DNA of 64,000 bases. Source: Apiosordaria backusii (taxonomy: Eukaryota > Ascomycota > Sordariomycetes > Sordariales > Lasiosphaeriaceae). Below, one piece after another: positions 1-13,100 of this stretch (its first letter is position 1; every line of letters begins with the position of its first letter). The DNA is taken from contig JAUKTV010000032.1 of the NCBI GenBank assembly GCA_030549205.1, positions 1-64,000 on the forward strand. Reading direction: 5' to 3'. A program made the position numbers and the translations under genes. The notes beneath the pieces were generated by a model. It was not told the origin of the DNA and made no database searches. It worked only from the letters and a program-made list of their open reading frames with translations.

Positions 1-2345
1 TAACTATTAAGCTTAGCTTTATTAAAATAAGCCTATACTATACTTTATACTATAGCTACTATTATTAAAATAATATTAAGGAACTATTTTACCTATTACT
101 TTTTTCTTTATTACTATACTTTTAATACTGGATTTAGGAAAATAGGAAATACTCCGGTATTAAAATTAACGTTAATATTTTAAAGTAGATTAATAAAGGA
201 AGTACTATTTTTATTATTATTACTATTAATATTATTTTAAGTTAATAATATTATAATTAACTTTATATTAAATAATTATATATTAAAGCTATATTTAATA
301 AAAGCTTATATTAAATTTAATTTTAAGAGATTTTTTAATATTTATTATATCGATTTAATTGAGGAAATTAGTTAAGTAATAGCTTATAATATTATTATTA
401 AACTTAAATATAGTAAAGTAAAGATAAATAGTATATATATATTAAACTATATTTATTAAGGTTAATAAGTAGAAATTAGCATTTATAGTATTAATAGTTA
501 AGGTTTTAATTTAGCTGTTTTTACCTTTTAATTTTAAAATAAAAGATTAAAATATCCGGTATATCTATTAAATATACTTTACCGGGATATTAGGTTAATT
601 AACTATAGTTTAAACCTTATCTTAAAGTTAAAGCTTAATCCTATATTTAATAGTATTTTTTACTTAATAGACTGGGCGATTATAAAAGGCTTATATTCTT
701 TACCGAAGATAGTATATAATAGCTTTTCGATAATAAATATTAGTATAAATATCATTTAAGCTATATTAAATAATATATTAAGATTTAACTTAATTTAAAG
801 TTAGTAGGACTATTAAGTAAATAAAGTATAAGATTAAGTAAATAAAGTATTTAATAGATAGCTAACGTTATAATTAAAAGGTATTTAAAGCTATACTTAT
901 AGTAAAGTATATTATAGTTATATTAAAGAGCTAATTATTAATATAGCCTAGCCTTTTTAATATACTAGTTAAACTATTAATAGCTTAATCCTATATTTAA
1001 AAAAGTTATCTTATTAGTTTTATATTATATAGTTATTATTAGAAAACTTACTATTTAACTTTTTTTTAATAAATAAATTAATCTAATATATTTGTAGATT
1101 TTAAAGGGCTTTTAATAGTAATAAGATAACTGGTTTTAATAGCGATATAGGTAATAGTATAAATAGAATTAGTAATTAAAAAGGATATATTTAAATCTTA
1201 TTTAATTAAATTAATATATATACTAAGGCTTACTTAAATATTAATATTAGTAAAGTTAAAAAGGCTAAAGGCTATAGTAAATTTACATTTAAATATACCT
1301 TTAATAAGTTTAGTGGAAATATTATTTAAAGGTTATATAGTATAATTAATTACTATTAAATTAATTACTACTTACTAACTAGTATAAACTACTGGTTATT
1401 AAATAGTATAAATTAATACTCTTTATATAGCATAAGGGCTTATTATTTAACCGACTATTTATAGCCGATTAATATAAAAGCTTACTTATCTGGCTTATAT
1501 AATTATAGTTAATATTATATAAATTAATACTTTTTATTAAATTAATTTAATAGGTAATTATATTGTTTAGTAAGTTAAACTTCTTTATTAATTAAAGGCT
1601 TTAGCTATTAAAGTTTTAGCTATAGGGGTTTTAATTATAAAGGTTTTAACTATATATTTTTTAATAATAATAGATTTTGATATATATAAAACTAATAGAA
1701 GGTACTTTTTATAAGTTTAGTTTTGCCTTTAAATTAAAAAAGAGGTACTGTTTTAAACTTATCGACTTTTAAATTATTATTAATTTCGGTTACCTTTATT
1801 AGTATATTTAAAGTTATTAGGCCGTTATTAACGACTTTATAATACTGTTATAATTAATGTATTAATGTCTTTTTAACTATTATAATATAGGGAGGTATAG
1901 GCTTAGTAAGGTTTAGTAGTATATAGGATTGTAATAGTATATAGTAGAGTAGTTATATTAATTAAAAGGTAAGTAAGTTAAGCGAAATTAAATAACTTAA
2001 TAAATATAGGATCGCTTAATAAACTAATAGGGTGTTAGTAACGAATTAAGATTATATTAATAGCTAGAATAGGTATTAAATGCTTTATTAATAGTATTTA
2101 GGAATATAATTGTTATATTAAGTAAAGTTATTACTATATTAATTAATATTAAAGACGATAGAAGATAACGATATTGTCGTAGTTTGCTTTTTAATATTAC
2201 AATTGGATCGATAGAATAGTAGAAACTTGCTAAGGCTTTAAAAAGGTCAGTTTTTTTATTTAATTAAAAGATTAAAAATAATTACCATTTAATTATCTAT
2301 TAAGGATATAGAGACGCAGTTACCATTAATAGAATGTTACTATAG
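1..2345. repeat. RIP-degraded AT-rich block, element not identified
   Basis: The block is almost entirely A and T, has no open reading frame of useful length on either strand, and is crowded with TA steps and stop codons. This is what repeat-induced point mutation leaves behind, and it matches the state of the retrotransposon to its right. AT content eases from about 2150 towards 2345, where ordinary sequence resumes. I found no terminal repeat, reverse transcriptase motif or transposase motif, so the original element is unknown. It continues past the left edge of the window. Confidence 0.75.
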
Positions 2346-2766
2346 TACTATTTAATAAGGGTGTAAAGATGATGTATTTGTAAAAGTAGAAGCTTGACTA
2401 CCTGGTTAGATATCTGTAGTGCCAGGTTATGTGACCTAGGAATTGTATGCGTGCATGTCCTTGCACCCGGTCTTGCGGAGATACAACGTAGCCTGAGCTA
2501 GCGTAAGTGGCAGGCCATCGAACAAACCGAGCAGCTCGGTCCCAGTCTCGTCCATAACTGCCAACTCAGCCCCACTAGGTAGTAATGCATTCCTATAAAA
2601 TCTCTTCGCATCAGAACTGACGTGTCCAGGTCTGACTCACACCATTCTTAAGTTTCCTCTGCTCCACTCCGTCATGGGACATGGCCCCGAGCCCATCGAG
2701 AACAAGATCAACAGTGATCACTCTTCTATATAGTGGCAAGTTGGTCTTAAATAATTAAAAACCAGG
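2346..2766. other. Unmutated non-coding island between two RIP-degraded blocks
   Basis: About 420 bp of balanced base composition lie between two AT-rich blocks. There is no convincing ORF. The right end abuts the TAAAT target duplication, so this DNA was next to the 3' flank of the HET-NB-ARC gene (from 10,119) before the retrotransposon inserted. Its unmutated state suggests it is single-copy DNA, because RIP acts on duplicated sequence. It may hold part of the former 3' flank of that gene. Confidence 0.5.
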
Positions 2767-2771
2767 TAAAT
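2767..2771. repeat. Left target-site duplication (TAAAT)
   Basis: TAAAT lies directly before the 5' LTR and is repeated directly after the 3' LTR at 10,114-10,118. Five bases is the usual duplication length for LTR retrotransposon integrases, so the pair fixes both ends of the element. Confidence 0.75.
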
Positions 2772-2976
2772 TATAGAGTGAGAACAGGGTAGGATTTAAG
2801 GGTTGCACTCAGTCAAAGTAAAAGCAAGGCTCTAATAAGCTTAATATTTAGATTACAAACTCCTCTTAAATAAATATCTTATTATATACTCCTTTTTAAA
2901 CCTTTTCTTTTATTAAACAATATCACAAATTCAATTATATACTTTAAATCAACTATCTAAGTTCTAACACTTAACA
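2772..2976 (+). repeat. 5' LTR of the copia-type element
   Basis: The LTR begins TATAGAG and ends CTTAACA. The first dinucleotide, TA instead of TG, fits a RIP transition at the conserved LTR terminus. It is exactly the same length as the copy at 9909-10,113. It lies next to the left TAAAT duplication. Confidence 0.85.
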
Positions 2977-5900
2977 ATTATAAATCCGGCGTTTTTTAAT
3001 CGAATCTAATTATATTAATTTAATTTCTTTATTTATTCCTTAAAGCTTACTACCTTTTTATTAATCGATAATTATATTTATTAAAACTATTACTATTAAA
3101 TTAATATTTACCTTTATTAAAGAATAGTATTATTAATATATTCTTTTTAAATCTTAAACTATACTCTTTAATATTTAAAAACTCGTTAACCTCAATTAAT
3201 TTAATATTACTTTTAATCTTACACTTTTTAATAGAGATTTTAATATTTAATTAACTTATAAAAACTATATTAAATTTATTAAATAGTTCGATTTTTCTAT
3301 TAATAAGAAACTTAAGCTTTTATATATTTTATTTATTTAAATAAACCTACCTATAACCTTTTTACTTAATATTCTATTTATCGACTTTATTAAAAGTACC
3401 TTTCCTATAATAATTTCTAAAGGTTTTACTAACCTTAAAGATTAATTAAAATAAAAGAACGGTAAAAAAGTAAAGAAAGATACTGATAAAAACGTTAATA
3501 AGACTTTTAATATTTTAATATTAACTCCCTTTTTTATAAAATCTTCTTTTTTAAAACTAACCGAATTAATTTTATAATATTATATTTACTATTTATAGTA
3601 TATATTAATTCTAATATTAACTTATTTTTAAATTAAACTTTAAAAATAATATACTATAATATTCTTTAAAATATATTAAAAAGGCAATAACTTTAATTAA
3701 TAATACTTTAAATAGTTTAATATTTTTAATTAAATAAAAGTATATAACCTTTTAAAAATTTTAAAAAACTTTATAATCTATACCTTCTTAAATATAGTAT
3801 AAACTTATTTTACTTTAAAGTAAATTTAAAATTGCCGCTTTTAAATTATAAAATAAAAAATAATAAGCTTACTTACTTTTTTTTTTTAATAAATTAGCTA
3901 ATTCTTTTATAATTATATTATTAATAAAAACTTTTAAATAAGATTTAAAAGTATCTATTCCTTTACTATTAACGGTAATATTTTTAATTAAAGTAATTTA
4001 TATTATTTTAATATTTTAAAGAACTTCGGAAAGGATTATAATTATTTATATAAACCTTCTAATAAAAAATATAGCTTACATTTTTATTTTTAAATACTTA
4101 AAAAGTACTTTCATTTAAAGTTTACTTTTACCGGTAAAGCTTTTAAAGTAATTAAAATACTTTATATTTTTATAGATATTTATAAAGATATTATAAATTA
4201 TTTACTTACTTATTTAAAGTAAAAATAGTTTTAATAAAATAATACTATTAAATAGTAAATTTTAAAAAACTCTTTATTTCCTTTTTTTTTTTTTATCGGC
4301 TTTTAAATATTTTAAAACTTTAATAACTATTACTATTAATTCCTTTACTTTTAAAAACCTTTATAATATTATTAATAAAGTAGTTAATTTCTTTTTTATT
4401 ATTAATATTATTTTTAATTAATACTTACTTTTTATTTTTACCATTTATAATAATTATTTTAATATATATATTATTAAATTTAAAGAACGGTTAATATTTA
4501 ATACTTATAAATCTTACTTTAAAAAGTAATATATAAAAGCCGGTATTACTATTTTCTCTATTTATAAATATAAAAAATATATATTTAAAAATATATTAAT
4601 AAATAAAAGTAAGTTAATTAATTTTATTTTAAAGGAAGTTTTTATTATTAAAGGTTTTTATATTAATATTATTTTTAAATAACGTTTAAAAGTATATAAG
4701 GTATAATACTATAGTTTAAATAAAACTTTATATTATAGAATAAAAATATTTAACTTTATTAAAGTTAAAAAATTAGAGGTTTATAAAAATTTAATTTTCT
4801 TTAAATTTACTCCTCTTTCTTCTTACTACTTACTTTATTTTATATATAATGCTTCTTTAAACTTATTAAAAACTATTTATTAATTATTAATCTTTAATAT
4901 TATTTTCAATACTTTTAAAAAACGCCCTTATTGTTTATTATTAAATCCTTTAAAGCTTTAAAAAAGCTTTAAAGTACTTTAATATATATAAATTAGATAT
5001 TTTAAAGTTAAGGCTTTAAATTATTTAATAAAAAGAGTTTAAAATATTAAAATTAATAGAACGTAAAAGATTTAATATAAGTATTATTTTTAAATATATA
5101 CTATATAGATTATTTTAAAAAAAACCTTATTAAACCGCTTCTCTTATCTATTTTAATATATTACTTAAAACCTATTTAAATTTAAAAAAACTTATAATAA
5201 CTTTTAATAAGCTTTTATTATAATAAATAAATATAATAGTAATTTATAAATATTCTTACTTACTTATAAAATTTATATTAAAGTATTTAACGTTTTAACG
5301 AACTTTATTAACTAAGTTAAAAGATAATTCGGTATTTTTATATATATAATATACTTTAATAACGAACTTAATATATTCCTATTTTATAGGGAATTTAATT
5401 TTTAAATTTAAGCTATAGATAATAAAATCGAATTGGAAAATTTACTATTATATTAAAAAGAACCTAATAAATAAATTAAAAGAATTAAAAAAAAATTAAT
5501 AATTAAAAGTATTATTATAAAAACTATAATTAACCTTTTTTATAAACTTTAGTTAAAATTTTAAAAATAATTACTTACTTTTTTATAAAATTTCTAAATA
5601 AAAGGTATAGTTTTTATATTCTTATTAAACTACTTTATTCGTAATTTTAATAAACAATAAAGTAATAAAAACCTTCACTTATTTTAAAGTTTATATAAAA
5701 CCTTAAACTTAATTAAAATGGCATTTATATATATAATTACTATATATATCCTTTAAATAAAAATTATAAAAAGAACTTATATTATAAAGCTTTTAAAAAG
5801 CTTTTAAAAGTATATATTAAATATTTAATAGACTATAGAATTATAAATATCTATCGGATTTAAATACTTACTTTTAAAAAAGTCTTTACTATTTATAATA

Positions 5901-7375
5901 TTATTTTTAATAAAACTATATTCTTTAATATAAGGATTAAAGAAAAGAAGGCGTTTTTATTAATTACTATAAAGGAAGTTTTTAAATTTATATACTTTTC
6001 GGATTTTAACTTTATTAAATTATTAATTTTTAAAAATATTATAAAAGCTTCTTTAATAATAAAGAAAGCTTTATTAAGACTTACTATTAATAGCGTTAAA
6101 AGTTTAAAGGGTAAGCTTTCTTTAATTATTAACTAAGACTTAAAAAAGGAGAAGCTATTTAATTTTATTAAATAGTAAAATAAGGATTTTTAATTAATTA
6201 CGGTAATTTAAAGGCTTTTAAAGTTAATTAATAGTAAATAAAATCCCTTATTTACTTTTAAATTAATACCGGTATTAAATTAACTTTTTATAAAATATAA
6301 TAATACTTTTATAGAATTTTTAAAAATATTAGAAGATTTTTTAAATAATAATTCGAATATTAATTTTAATTATAAAAGTATAAAATTAGCTATTAAAATA
6401 TATAATTTAAAAGAACTGTTTAATTTAAAAATCGTACCCGATAAAGACCTCTTTTAATAAATAAGAGATAAAGATAAAGTTATTTTTAAAGTAAAAACTA
6501 TTAATTTAAAAGTATAAATTAATAAATAATTAAAGTATTTTAAATATAATCTATTAATAATTTAAAATATAAATTTAATTTTATAAACTATAGTAAAGAA
6601 AGAAGTATTTAAAATAATAAAAAAAGCGTTTAAAGTAATAATAATAAGGAGGTAAATAAAAGAGTAGTAAGTAAAGAAAAAAGTAAAGGTAAAAATAAAA
6701 TATAGGATATTAAATTTTATAGTATTTAATTTAAAAGCTTATTTTTAATATTTTTAAAAGGTTTTTACAAATACATATATTTTTAATTACTATATAATAC
6801 TTAATTATTAATAATAATTTTATACTTTTTATTTGATTTTTTTAATAATAATATAATAGAATATTAATTAAAGGATAAAAGTAATATTTAAAAGGTATAT
6901 TTATTAAAATTAACTTTTTAAATTAACTTTTTAAAATTAAAAAAAGCTTAAGAAATATCCTTTTAATATTTAATTTAAGTAAATTATTAAATTTAAGTAT
7001 AGGAATATAGTAAATCGAAAGATTTAAAAAACTTTATAAAAAAATAAAGTATACTTTTAACCTTTACTTTTAAAATAGATATTTTTATATAAATTTAATA
7101 AAAATAATTAATTTAAAAAGTATAAAATTTAAATAATTATTTATAAAAATTTTTAAAATTCTAATTATATTAGTTTAATTTATATTATAATATTAACTAT
7201 TTATACTTTTAAAATAATTATAACTTTAGCTATTTATTTTAATTTAAAATATAAATAGTTTAATATAGTATAGGCTTTTTTTAATATATTAAGATTAAAA
7301 TAAAAAGTAATATTCTATAAGCTTTTTAAAAGCTTTAATATTAATAAAGATTTAATTTTCGAACTTAAAAATATA

Positions 7376-7540
7376 CTTTATAGTTTAAAGGATTTATTAT
7401 TACTTTAATATTAGGAGTTTTCTTTTACATTAAATAAATTAAATTTAAACTTTATTTTTAAAAAGCCTTACTTTTTTATAGATTTAATTAAATAGATTAT
7501 AGTTATTTTTTATATTAATAATATTTTAATACTTTTCTAT
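7376..7540 (+). pseudogene. Reverse transcriptase remnant of the copia-type element
   Basis: In one continuous frame the segment begins with codons reading L-Y-S-L-K (7376-7390), matching the LYGLKQ box of Ty1/copia reverse transcriptases after a G-to-A change. It ends with Y-I-N-N-I-L (7511-7528), which matches the catalytic YVDD box with both aspartates changed to asparagine by G-to-A transitions. At least two stop codons interrupt the stretch. The spacing of the two boxes, about 45 codons, fits the family. The loss of both catalytic aspartates and the stops rule out function. Confidence 0.7.
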
Positions 7541-9899
7541 AAAAATTATTAAATAAAAAAAAAGTAAATAATTAAAGGTTTAAAAAAAGTATATATTTTA
7601 TATAAGTAGGGAAATATTGGTTAGTTTTTAAAAGTAAAGGTAACGAAAGATAGAAAAAGTAAGAAACTTTAGCTTTATTATAATTAGTATATTAAGAAAA
7701 TTATAAAGAAATATAGCTTTATAAATACTTCGATTATATTATTAATGCTATTAAACTTTAAAAAGCTTACTAAGTTTATTAAAATAATTAATAAAAAAAA
7801 TATTAAATTATATTAAAAATTTATAAACTTTATTTTATATATAGTAATTATAATTTAAATTAATATTACTTATATAATTTTTACGCTTTTATAATTCCTT
7901 ACTAATTTTAACTTAAAGTATTTTAAAGGAATACAGTATACTATTTAATACCTCTATTTTATATACTTTTATATTATAAAATATAAAAAGAAAGAAGTAA
8001 CGTAAATACTTTTTATTACTATAAATACTTTTTTTATTAATAATTTAAAAATATAGCGTTCTTTTTAAAGATATTTAATAATATTATTTAAAGGCTTAAT
8101 TTTATAGAAAGCTGCTTATTAGAATAATATAATTACTTTATTAATTAAAATAAAGTTCCTTACTTTATTATCAATTATTTATAAAATAATTACTTTTAAA
8201 CAGTTTTTTAAAGATATTTAATTTAACGTTAAAAGAGTTTACTATATTTACTATAATAATTAATAAACTATTTAGTTTATTATTAATAATAGTAATTAAA
8301 TTATTATTAAACTTTATTATATTAATATTTATAATACTTAAGTTTATTAAAAGTATTAAAAAAGGTTATTTAAAGTTTCTTATTTATTAATAGAAAAAAT
8401 ATTAGTAAACGGTTTTATTAAATAACTTACCCAATAAAAATTTAAGTACTTTTAAAAGCTTTTAAATTATAAAGACATTTATTTATAGATTTAATAGTTT
8501 AAAAAAATAGTAATAAAAATATTTTCTTAATTTAAAGGATAAGGCTTTAATATAAAATGTAGATTAAAAAGTTTAAAAGTTTTTAATAAAATAAAATAAA
8601 AAGAAAAATAAAATAATAAATTTAATATTAAGATTATACTTCTTTATATAAATCTTTTAATAATTTTAAAGAGTATATTTACTCTTCCTTTTCTTTCTTT
8701 AAAAAACTTTCTTCTTTATTATCTTCTTCTTCCTTCTACTTTTCTTTTTACTTTAAAAAGCGTAATATAAAGTATTTAATTAAAATATAGTTAAAGTAGT
8801 TTATTATAAAGGTATTGAAATCTTTAAACTTTATAAATAAAGTAAACGAAAATATTTAAAAAGTCCTTTACTTTTAATAAATAAAGAGTTATATTGGAGA
8901 ACTTTTAATAAAGAAAGAAAAACTTTCCTTTATTTTAATCCAGATATAAACTATAAATATCTTCTTTTAAACCTTTATAATATCCTTTTATTTAATAAAT
9001 TTCTAAATAAAAATTAATAAATAGTATACCGTTTTTTATAAACTTCTTTTATCCTATTAATTTATTAATTATATTTTTAAATATATAAATATAATTATAA
9101 AAATATATATAGTACTATTTAATAATATTTACTTTATAAATAAAGTATTTTTTAAATTTATTAAAAAGTTTAATAAATAAAGATAGTAAAGAAATATAGT
9201 TATATTCTATAATATAATAATAATAATATAAACTTATTAAATTATATTCGATAATATAATTATTAAAGCTTTTACCATTTAAAAGAAAGGCGGTATAATT
9301 AAAGTAAGGAGCGTTTTTATAAAGGATAGGATTGCTTAATTTATAGTTAAATATACTTAATTAAATAATAAAATATATAGAGTAATTTATATAAACTTAT
9401 AAAAAAAAACAGGAACTTTTTTTTTTTTCTTTTTCTTTAATTTAATAGATGCTTTTTAAGTTTATAAAGTAAACGGCGGAGTTTTTAAAGAAGGCAGGGT
9501 TAAAAAGGAAGTAAAAGAAAGAAAGGAAATAACGGCCTTTATTTTAATAGTATAGATATTAACGGTATAAATATAAATAATAAGTTTACTTTTATTAGAA
9601 ACTATAGTAATTATATAATTATTTAAAAAAGTAATAAATAAAAGAAATCGATAATAATAATAATAATTAAAAAAGAAAAAAAGAACGGTATTAATAAGTT
9701 TTATAATATTTAATATAAAGTTTTAAAAAAGGTTATAAATAAAACTATAATTATTATAAAGTTATAATTATAAAACTTTATTATTTAATAATAAACTTTA
9801 TTTATATAAAAGAAATAAATTATTAATTTATAAAAATACTATATTTAACTTTATTTATAATTTATAATAAATTAATTTATTTATAAAAGTTTATAATCT

Positions 9900-9906
9900 A
9901 AAGGGG
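9900..9906 (+). other. Polypurine tract of the retrotransposon
   Basis: AAAGGGG lies two bases before the 3' LTR, the normal place for plus-strand priming. It is one of very few G runs in the interior and gives the element its orientation. Confidence 0.6.
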
Positions 9907-9908
9907 TA

Positions 9909-10113
9909 TATAAAATAAAAATAAGGTAGGATTTAAAGGTTACATTTAGTTAAAGTGGAAATAGGGCTTTAGTAAGCTTAATATTTAGATTATAAGCTCC
10001 TTTTAAATAAATATCTTATTATACACTCCTTTTTAGACCTTTTCTTTTATCAGACAATATCACAAGTTCAATTACATACTTCAAATCAACTATCTAGGTT
10101 CCAGCACTCAATA
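9909..10113 (+). repeat. 3' LTR of the copia-type element
   Basis: This 205-bp copy aligns gap-free with 2772-2976. It ends CTCAATA where the 5' copy ends CTTAACA; the reconstructed ancestor CTCAACA carries the canonical terminal CA, and each copy has lost different C residues. The two LTRs are hit at partly different positions, as expected when RIP acts on each copy independently. Confidence 0.85.
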
Positions 10114-10118
10114 TAAAT
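10114..10118. repeat. Right target-site duplication (TAAAT)
   Basis: It matches 2767-2771 exactly. The next gene's stop codon is at 10,152, leaving 33 bp between the duplication and the coding region of the HET-NB-ARC gene. Confidence 0.75.
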
Positions 10119-10151
10119 CCTTTATATCGAATCCAAAGGGGACTACGATAA

Positions 10152-13100
10152 TCAGCCGTTATGTCTGGAAAAGTTCCAAGCATCTTCAATACGGACCATA
10201 CGATCCAGACTTCCCGCCAAGTCCTCAGAAGCGATATGTTGCAAAGCTAAACAAGCTAAGCGAAGACTCTTATCGCATTCCTTAAAGGACATCTTCGCGA
10301 AGAAAGGTCCAAGCCCCGTTCGGTCATCCACTTCGGGTCGGTTAAGTCGCCTCATTACTTCATTGTGAACAGTTTTACGACATTCAAACGTTGACTGTAA
10401 CGCTTGAAGCTCTGTGGCCCCCTCTGTACCATCTTTGTGGCCGTCAAAGACGCTCCGCATTGCAGCCATGGTCCAATGTTTCGATTCGCGCATGAGATGA
10501 AAGTACCCGGGTTCTTCGTCCTCCGAATCTTCTTCGTCACTTACTGGATCAATCCATCCAGAAATAATCCAGTTTGGGAACATGTTGCTAATCCCGAAGT
10601 CCGAGAAAACCTCATCGGCCAGATCTTTCGAAAACGAGGAACTGTCGTTTAGGTAATTGCTTATGACATTGATGAGTCCTTGTTTGGCAGCGTCCTTTAG
10701 GTCGTCGGAAATCTTGTCGAATGTCTGGCTGGCGATCAAGTCGTCTAGGTTTTCCGGGAACCGTGCGGGCCAAGCCAAGTCCCAAAGCATGCTGAAGAAT
10801 GTGTCAGCTCCGGCATCAGCGGCGGGTGGCTCGGAATGAAAGGCGTCAACAGCTCGATCCCCAAAGCCGTTCCGTATGGCGCGCTCGCAGACATCCCTAA
10901 AAGTATCCTTCTGTTCCATAAGCACCTCGCGTGCCGGGCAGCATTCAAGGAATTCTTCTGTGGTTGCTTTCACGGTCCGGCGCAGGACGGCGAAGAAAGC
11001 GTTCCTGGGATCGCTCGAATCTGTGAGCGATTTCAGATACTCTCCTAAGCTTTTATTCGGCACCGCTGCTGCGTTGTTTTGTGATGAAGGGAGTTGAGTG
11101 ACGAGGCGTTGACGATCTGCAGAGGATTGAAGTTTGATGAACACTTCCGCTAAACAGATCCGAGTAATCTCCGTAATATCTTTCTCCCATCTTTGCGGCC
11201 ACGTACGGCTGACAGTGTGGGAAGCATCAGAGGGACTAAGTGACAACTGTGTGAAAGCCTCCCGAGGAAGATGTTCCACAAGCAAGGATGCCATTTGTGC
11301 AGTGATGTCCGATTCGATGTCTTCAATTGCTTCCGTCTTCCCCACCAAATACAACTCAATGGGGGCTTCGCAACTGAATGCGATTGCAACGCATCCATGG
11401 GAATCGAGGGTATTTAGAAAGAAATCCTCTAATGTGTAATTGCCCTTTGCGGCATCAGACCCAACGGCATACTCGACTTCCTCCGCAAGTTGTCTGGCCC
11501 AGTTTTGGTAAACCTGAACCCACTCAATTTCCTTGAGATTTTCGGAATATGAATGGCTGATCTCGGATTCCAATTTCGCCGAGAACTGATGGAGGAGGCT
11601 GCGCTGCGCTGATCCTACCGGCAGATGGCTTATTGATATCGACAACTGGGCTTGCGCATCCAGAAGCAATGGAAAGATTGCCTCAGAAGCTGATGCAGGC
11701 CCATCATCAAGCATTCTAGGGTTTTCGTTAAGCGACTTTGACACTTCATTAAGCAAGATCCCAAACTTGGAGGCTCCGACTCGACCATTGTTCAGGTGTT
11801 CATACATGGCGAATCCCAACAGCCACATTTTGGATCCGCCATAGGCCAGAATTTGGTCGTGACTCGTATTGTTAAGCCATTTCCTGATCAGGAAATGCAT
11901 CTCGATATACGGTACATCGTCAGGCCCATCTTCTCTCCAGTTTATTGTCACCATGTTCGCCGAGGCCAACGCCCTGACTGCAAGGTCGAAAATCCCGGTC
12001 TCCAGGAAACGAAGCTGTCCGACGACGGAATAGCCTGGAGCTGCACTCCTAGTTTTGAGTGCGCGGTACACCCGAATGAATTCTGCAAGATTCGACGCGT
12101 GCTCGCAACTCGCTATGAAATGAGCCATGGACGTCGTGTATTTGTGAATTCCAGCGCCTTGTAAGATCCCCCCAAAGGCGAATTGGAAGGCTTTCCAAAC
12201 CGAGGAGTTGTAGTCGGAAAATTCCGGATCCGTCTCAAGCAAGATGGTCTTGGCCTCATCGGACCATGCAAGATAGGCTGCGCTGGTGATGCTCGGCTTG
12301 CCGCTGTCATGTCGTAGAGCCGCACCGATGATGGTAATCGCCAAAGGGAGGCCCCCTAATTCCCTCACGATGCATTTCCTTGCCTCTGTTTCCTGAGAAG
12401 ACCCCATCGGAAGAGCGGCTGTGGCTGTAGACTCTGGAACCGACATTGCGTTCATGTACAGACTAAGGAGTTCCTGGCTAAGCTGTTCGTCCAGTGGATC
12501 CACGTGAAAGACATGTGTCGCCTTAATGTATGAAGCCAAATCCTTGCTTCTTGTTGTGATGAGGATCTTGCTTTCCTCGAGATCGGCAAAAAGATATTGC
12601 TGGACGTTGATGAGGGGAGCGTCCAGGCCATCAAAGATGACCAGCCATTGGCCAGGAAAGCGTTCAGAAAGCCAACGAGAGACAAGGGACATAGATTCCG
12701 GTTGCGTCTGATCGCTCCCATATATTTGCTTCGCATACTGCTCGAAAGCCTCTTTGATAGCCGCCTCGGAATTACATGGTATCCAAAGAATGGCCATGGT
12801 ATTTTGGGCATTGTAAGCAAATGATCTCGCCAAAGTTGTCTTTCTACCACACAATGTTAGCGCAGGGAAAGATTCAGTACAAGATGCCTCGTCCTACCCG
12901 ATACCTGGAAGGCCATCCAAGACGGCACGAACTTGCCCGGTGCAGCTGAGCGCTTCGCTCAGGGAAGACTGCAAATCAGAACGGATCAAAAGTCGTTCTT
13001 GAAGGAAGATGGAGCTGCTACGAAGTATCGGAAGCCCTTCGGGGAGAGCGCGATCTGCTGATATCCTCGCACGCTCCCTGATCTCCCGGTTAAGTCGATA

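Larger units (their letters stand above)
2772..10113 (+). mobile_element. Complete RIP-inactivated Ty1/copia-type LTR retrotransposon (7.34 kb)
   Basis: Two 205-bp direct repeats at 2772-2976 and 9909-10,113 bound a 6.9-kb AT-rich interior, flanked by a perfect TAAAT duplication. By hand alignment the LTRs differ at about 33 of 205 positions; every difference is C/T or G/A and no gap is needed, which is the RIP signature. A purine run (9900-9906) sits two bases before the 3' LTR and sets the element on the plus strand. A reverse-transcriptase remnant at 7376-7540 has copia-like features and lies in the last third of the interior, as expected for the copia order (integrase before RT). No frame is open, so the copy cannot encode its own proteins. 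Confidence 0.88.

Noticed and set aside
1..10118. AT-rich block read as a centromere or telomere-adjacent isochore
   Set aside because: Most of it is explained by one LTR retrotransposon with a target duplication, and there are no telomere repeats. A regional location near a chromosome end stays possible but is not shown.
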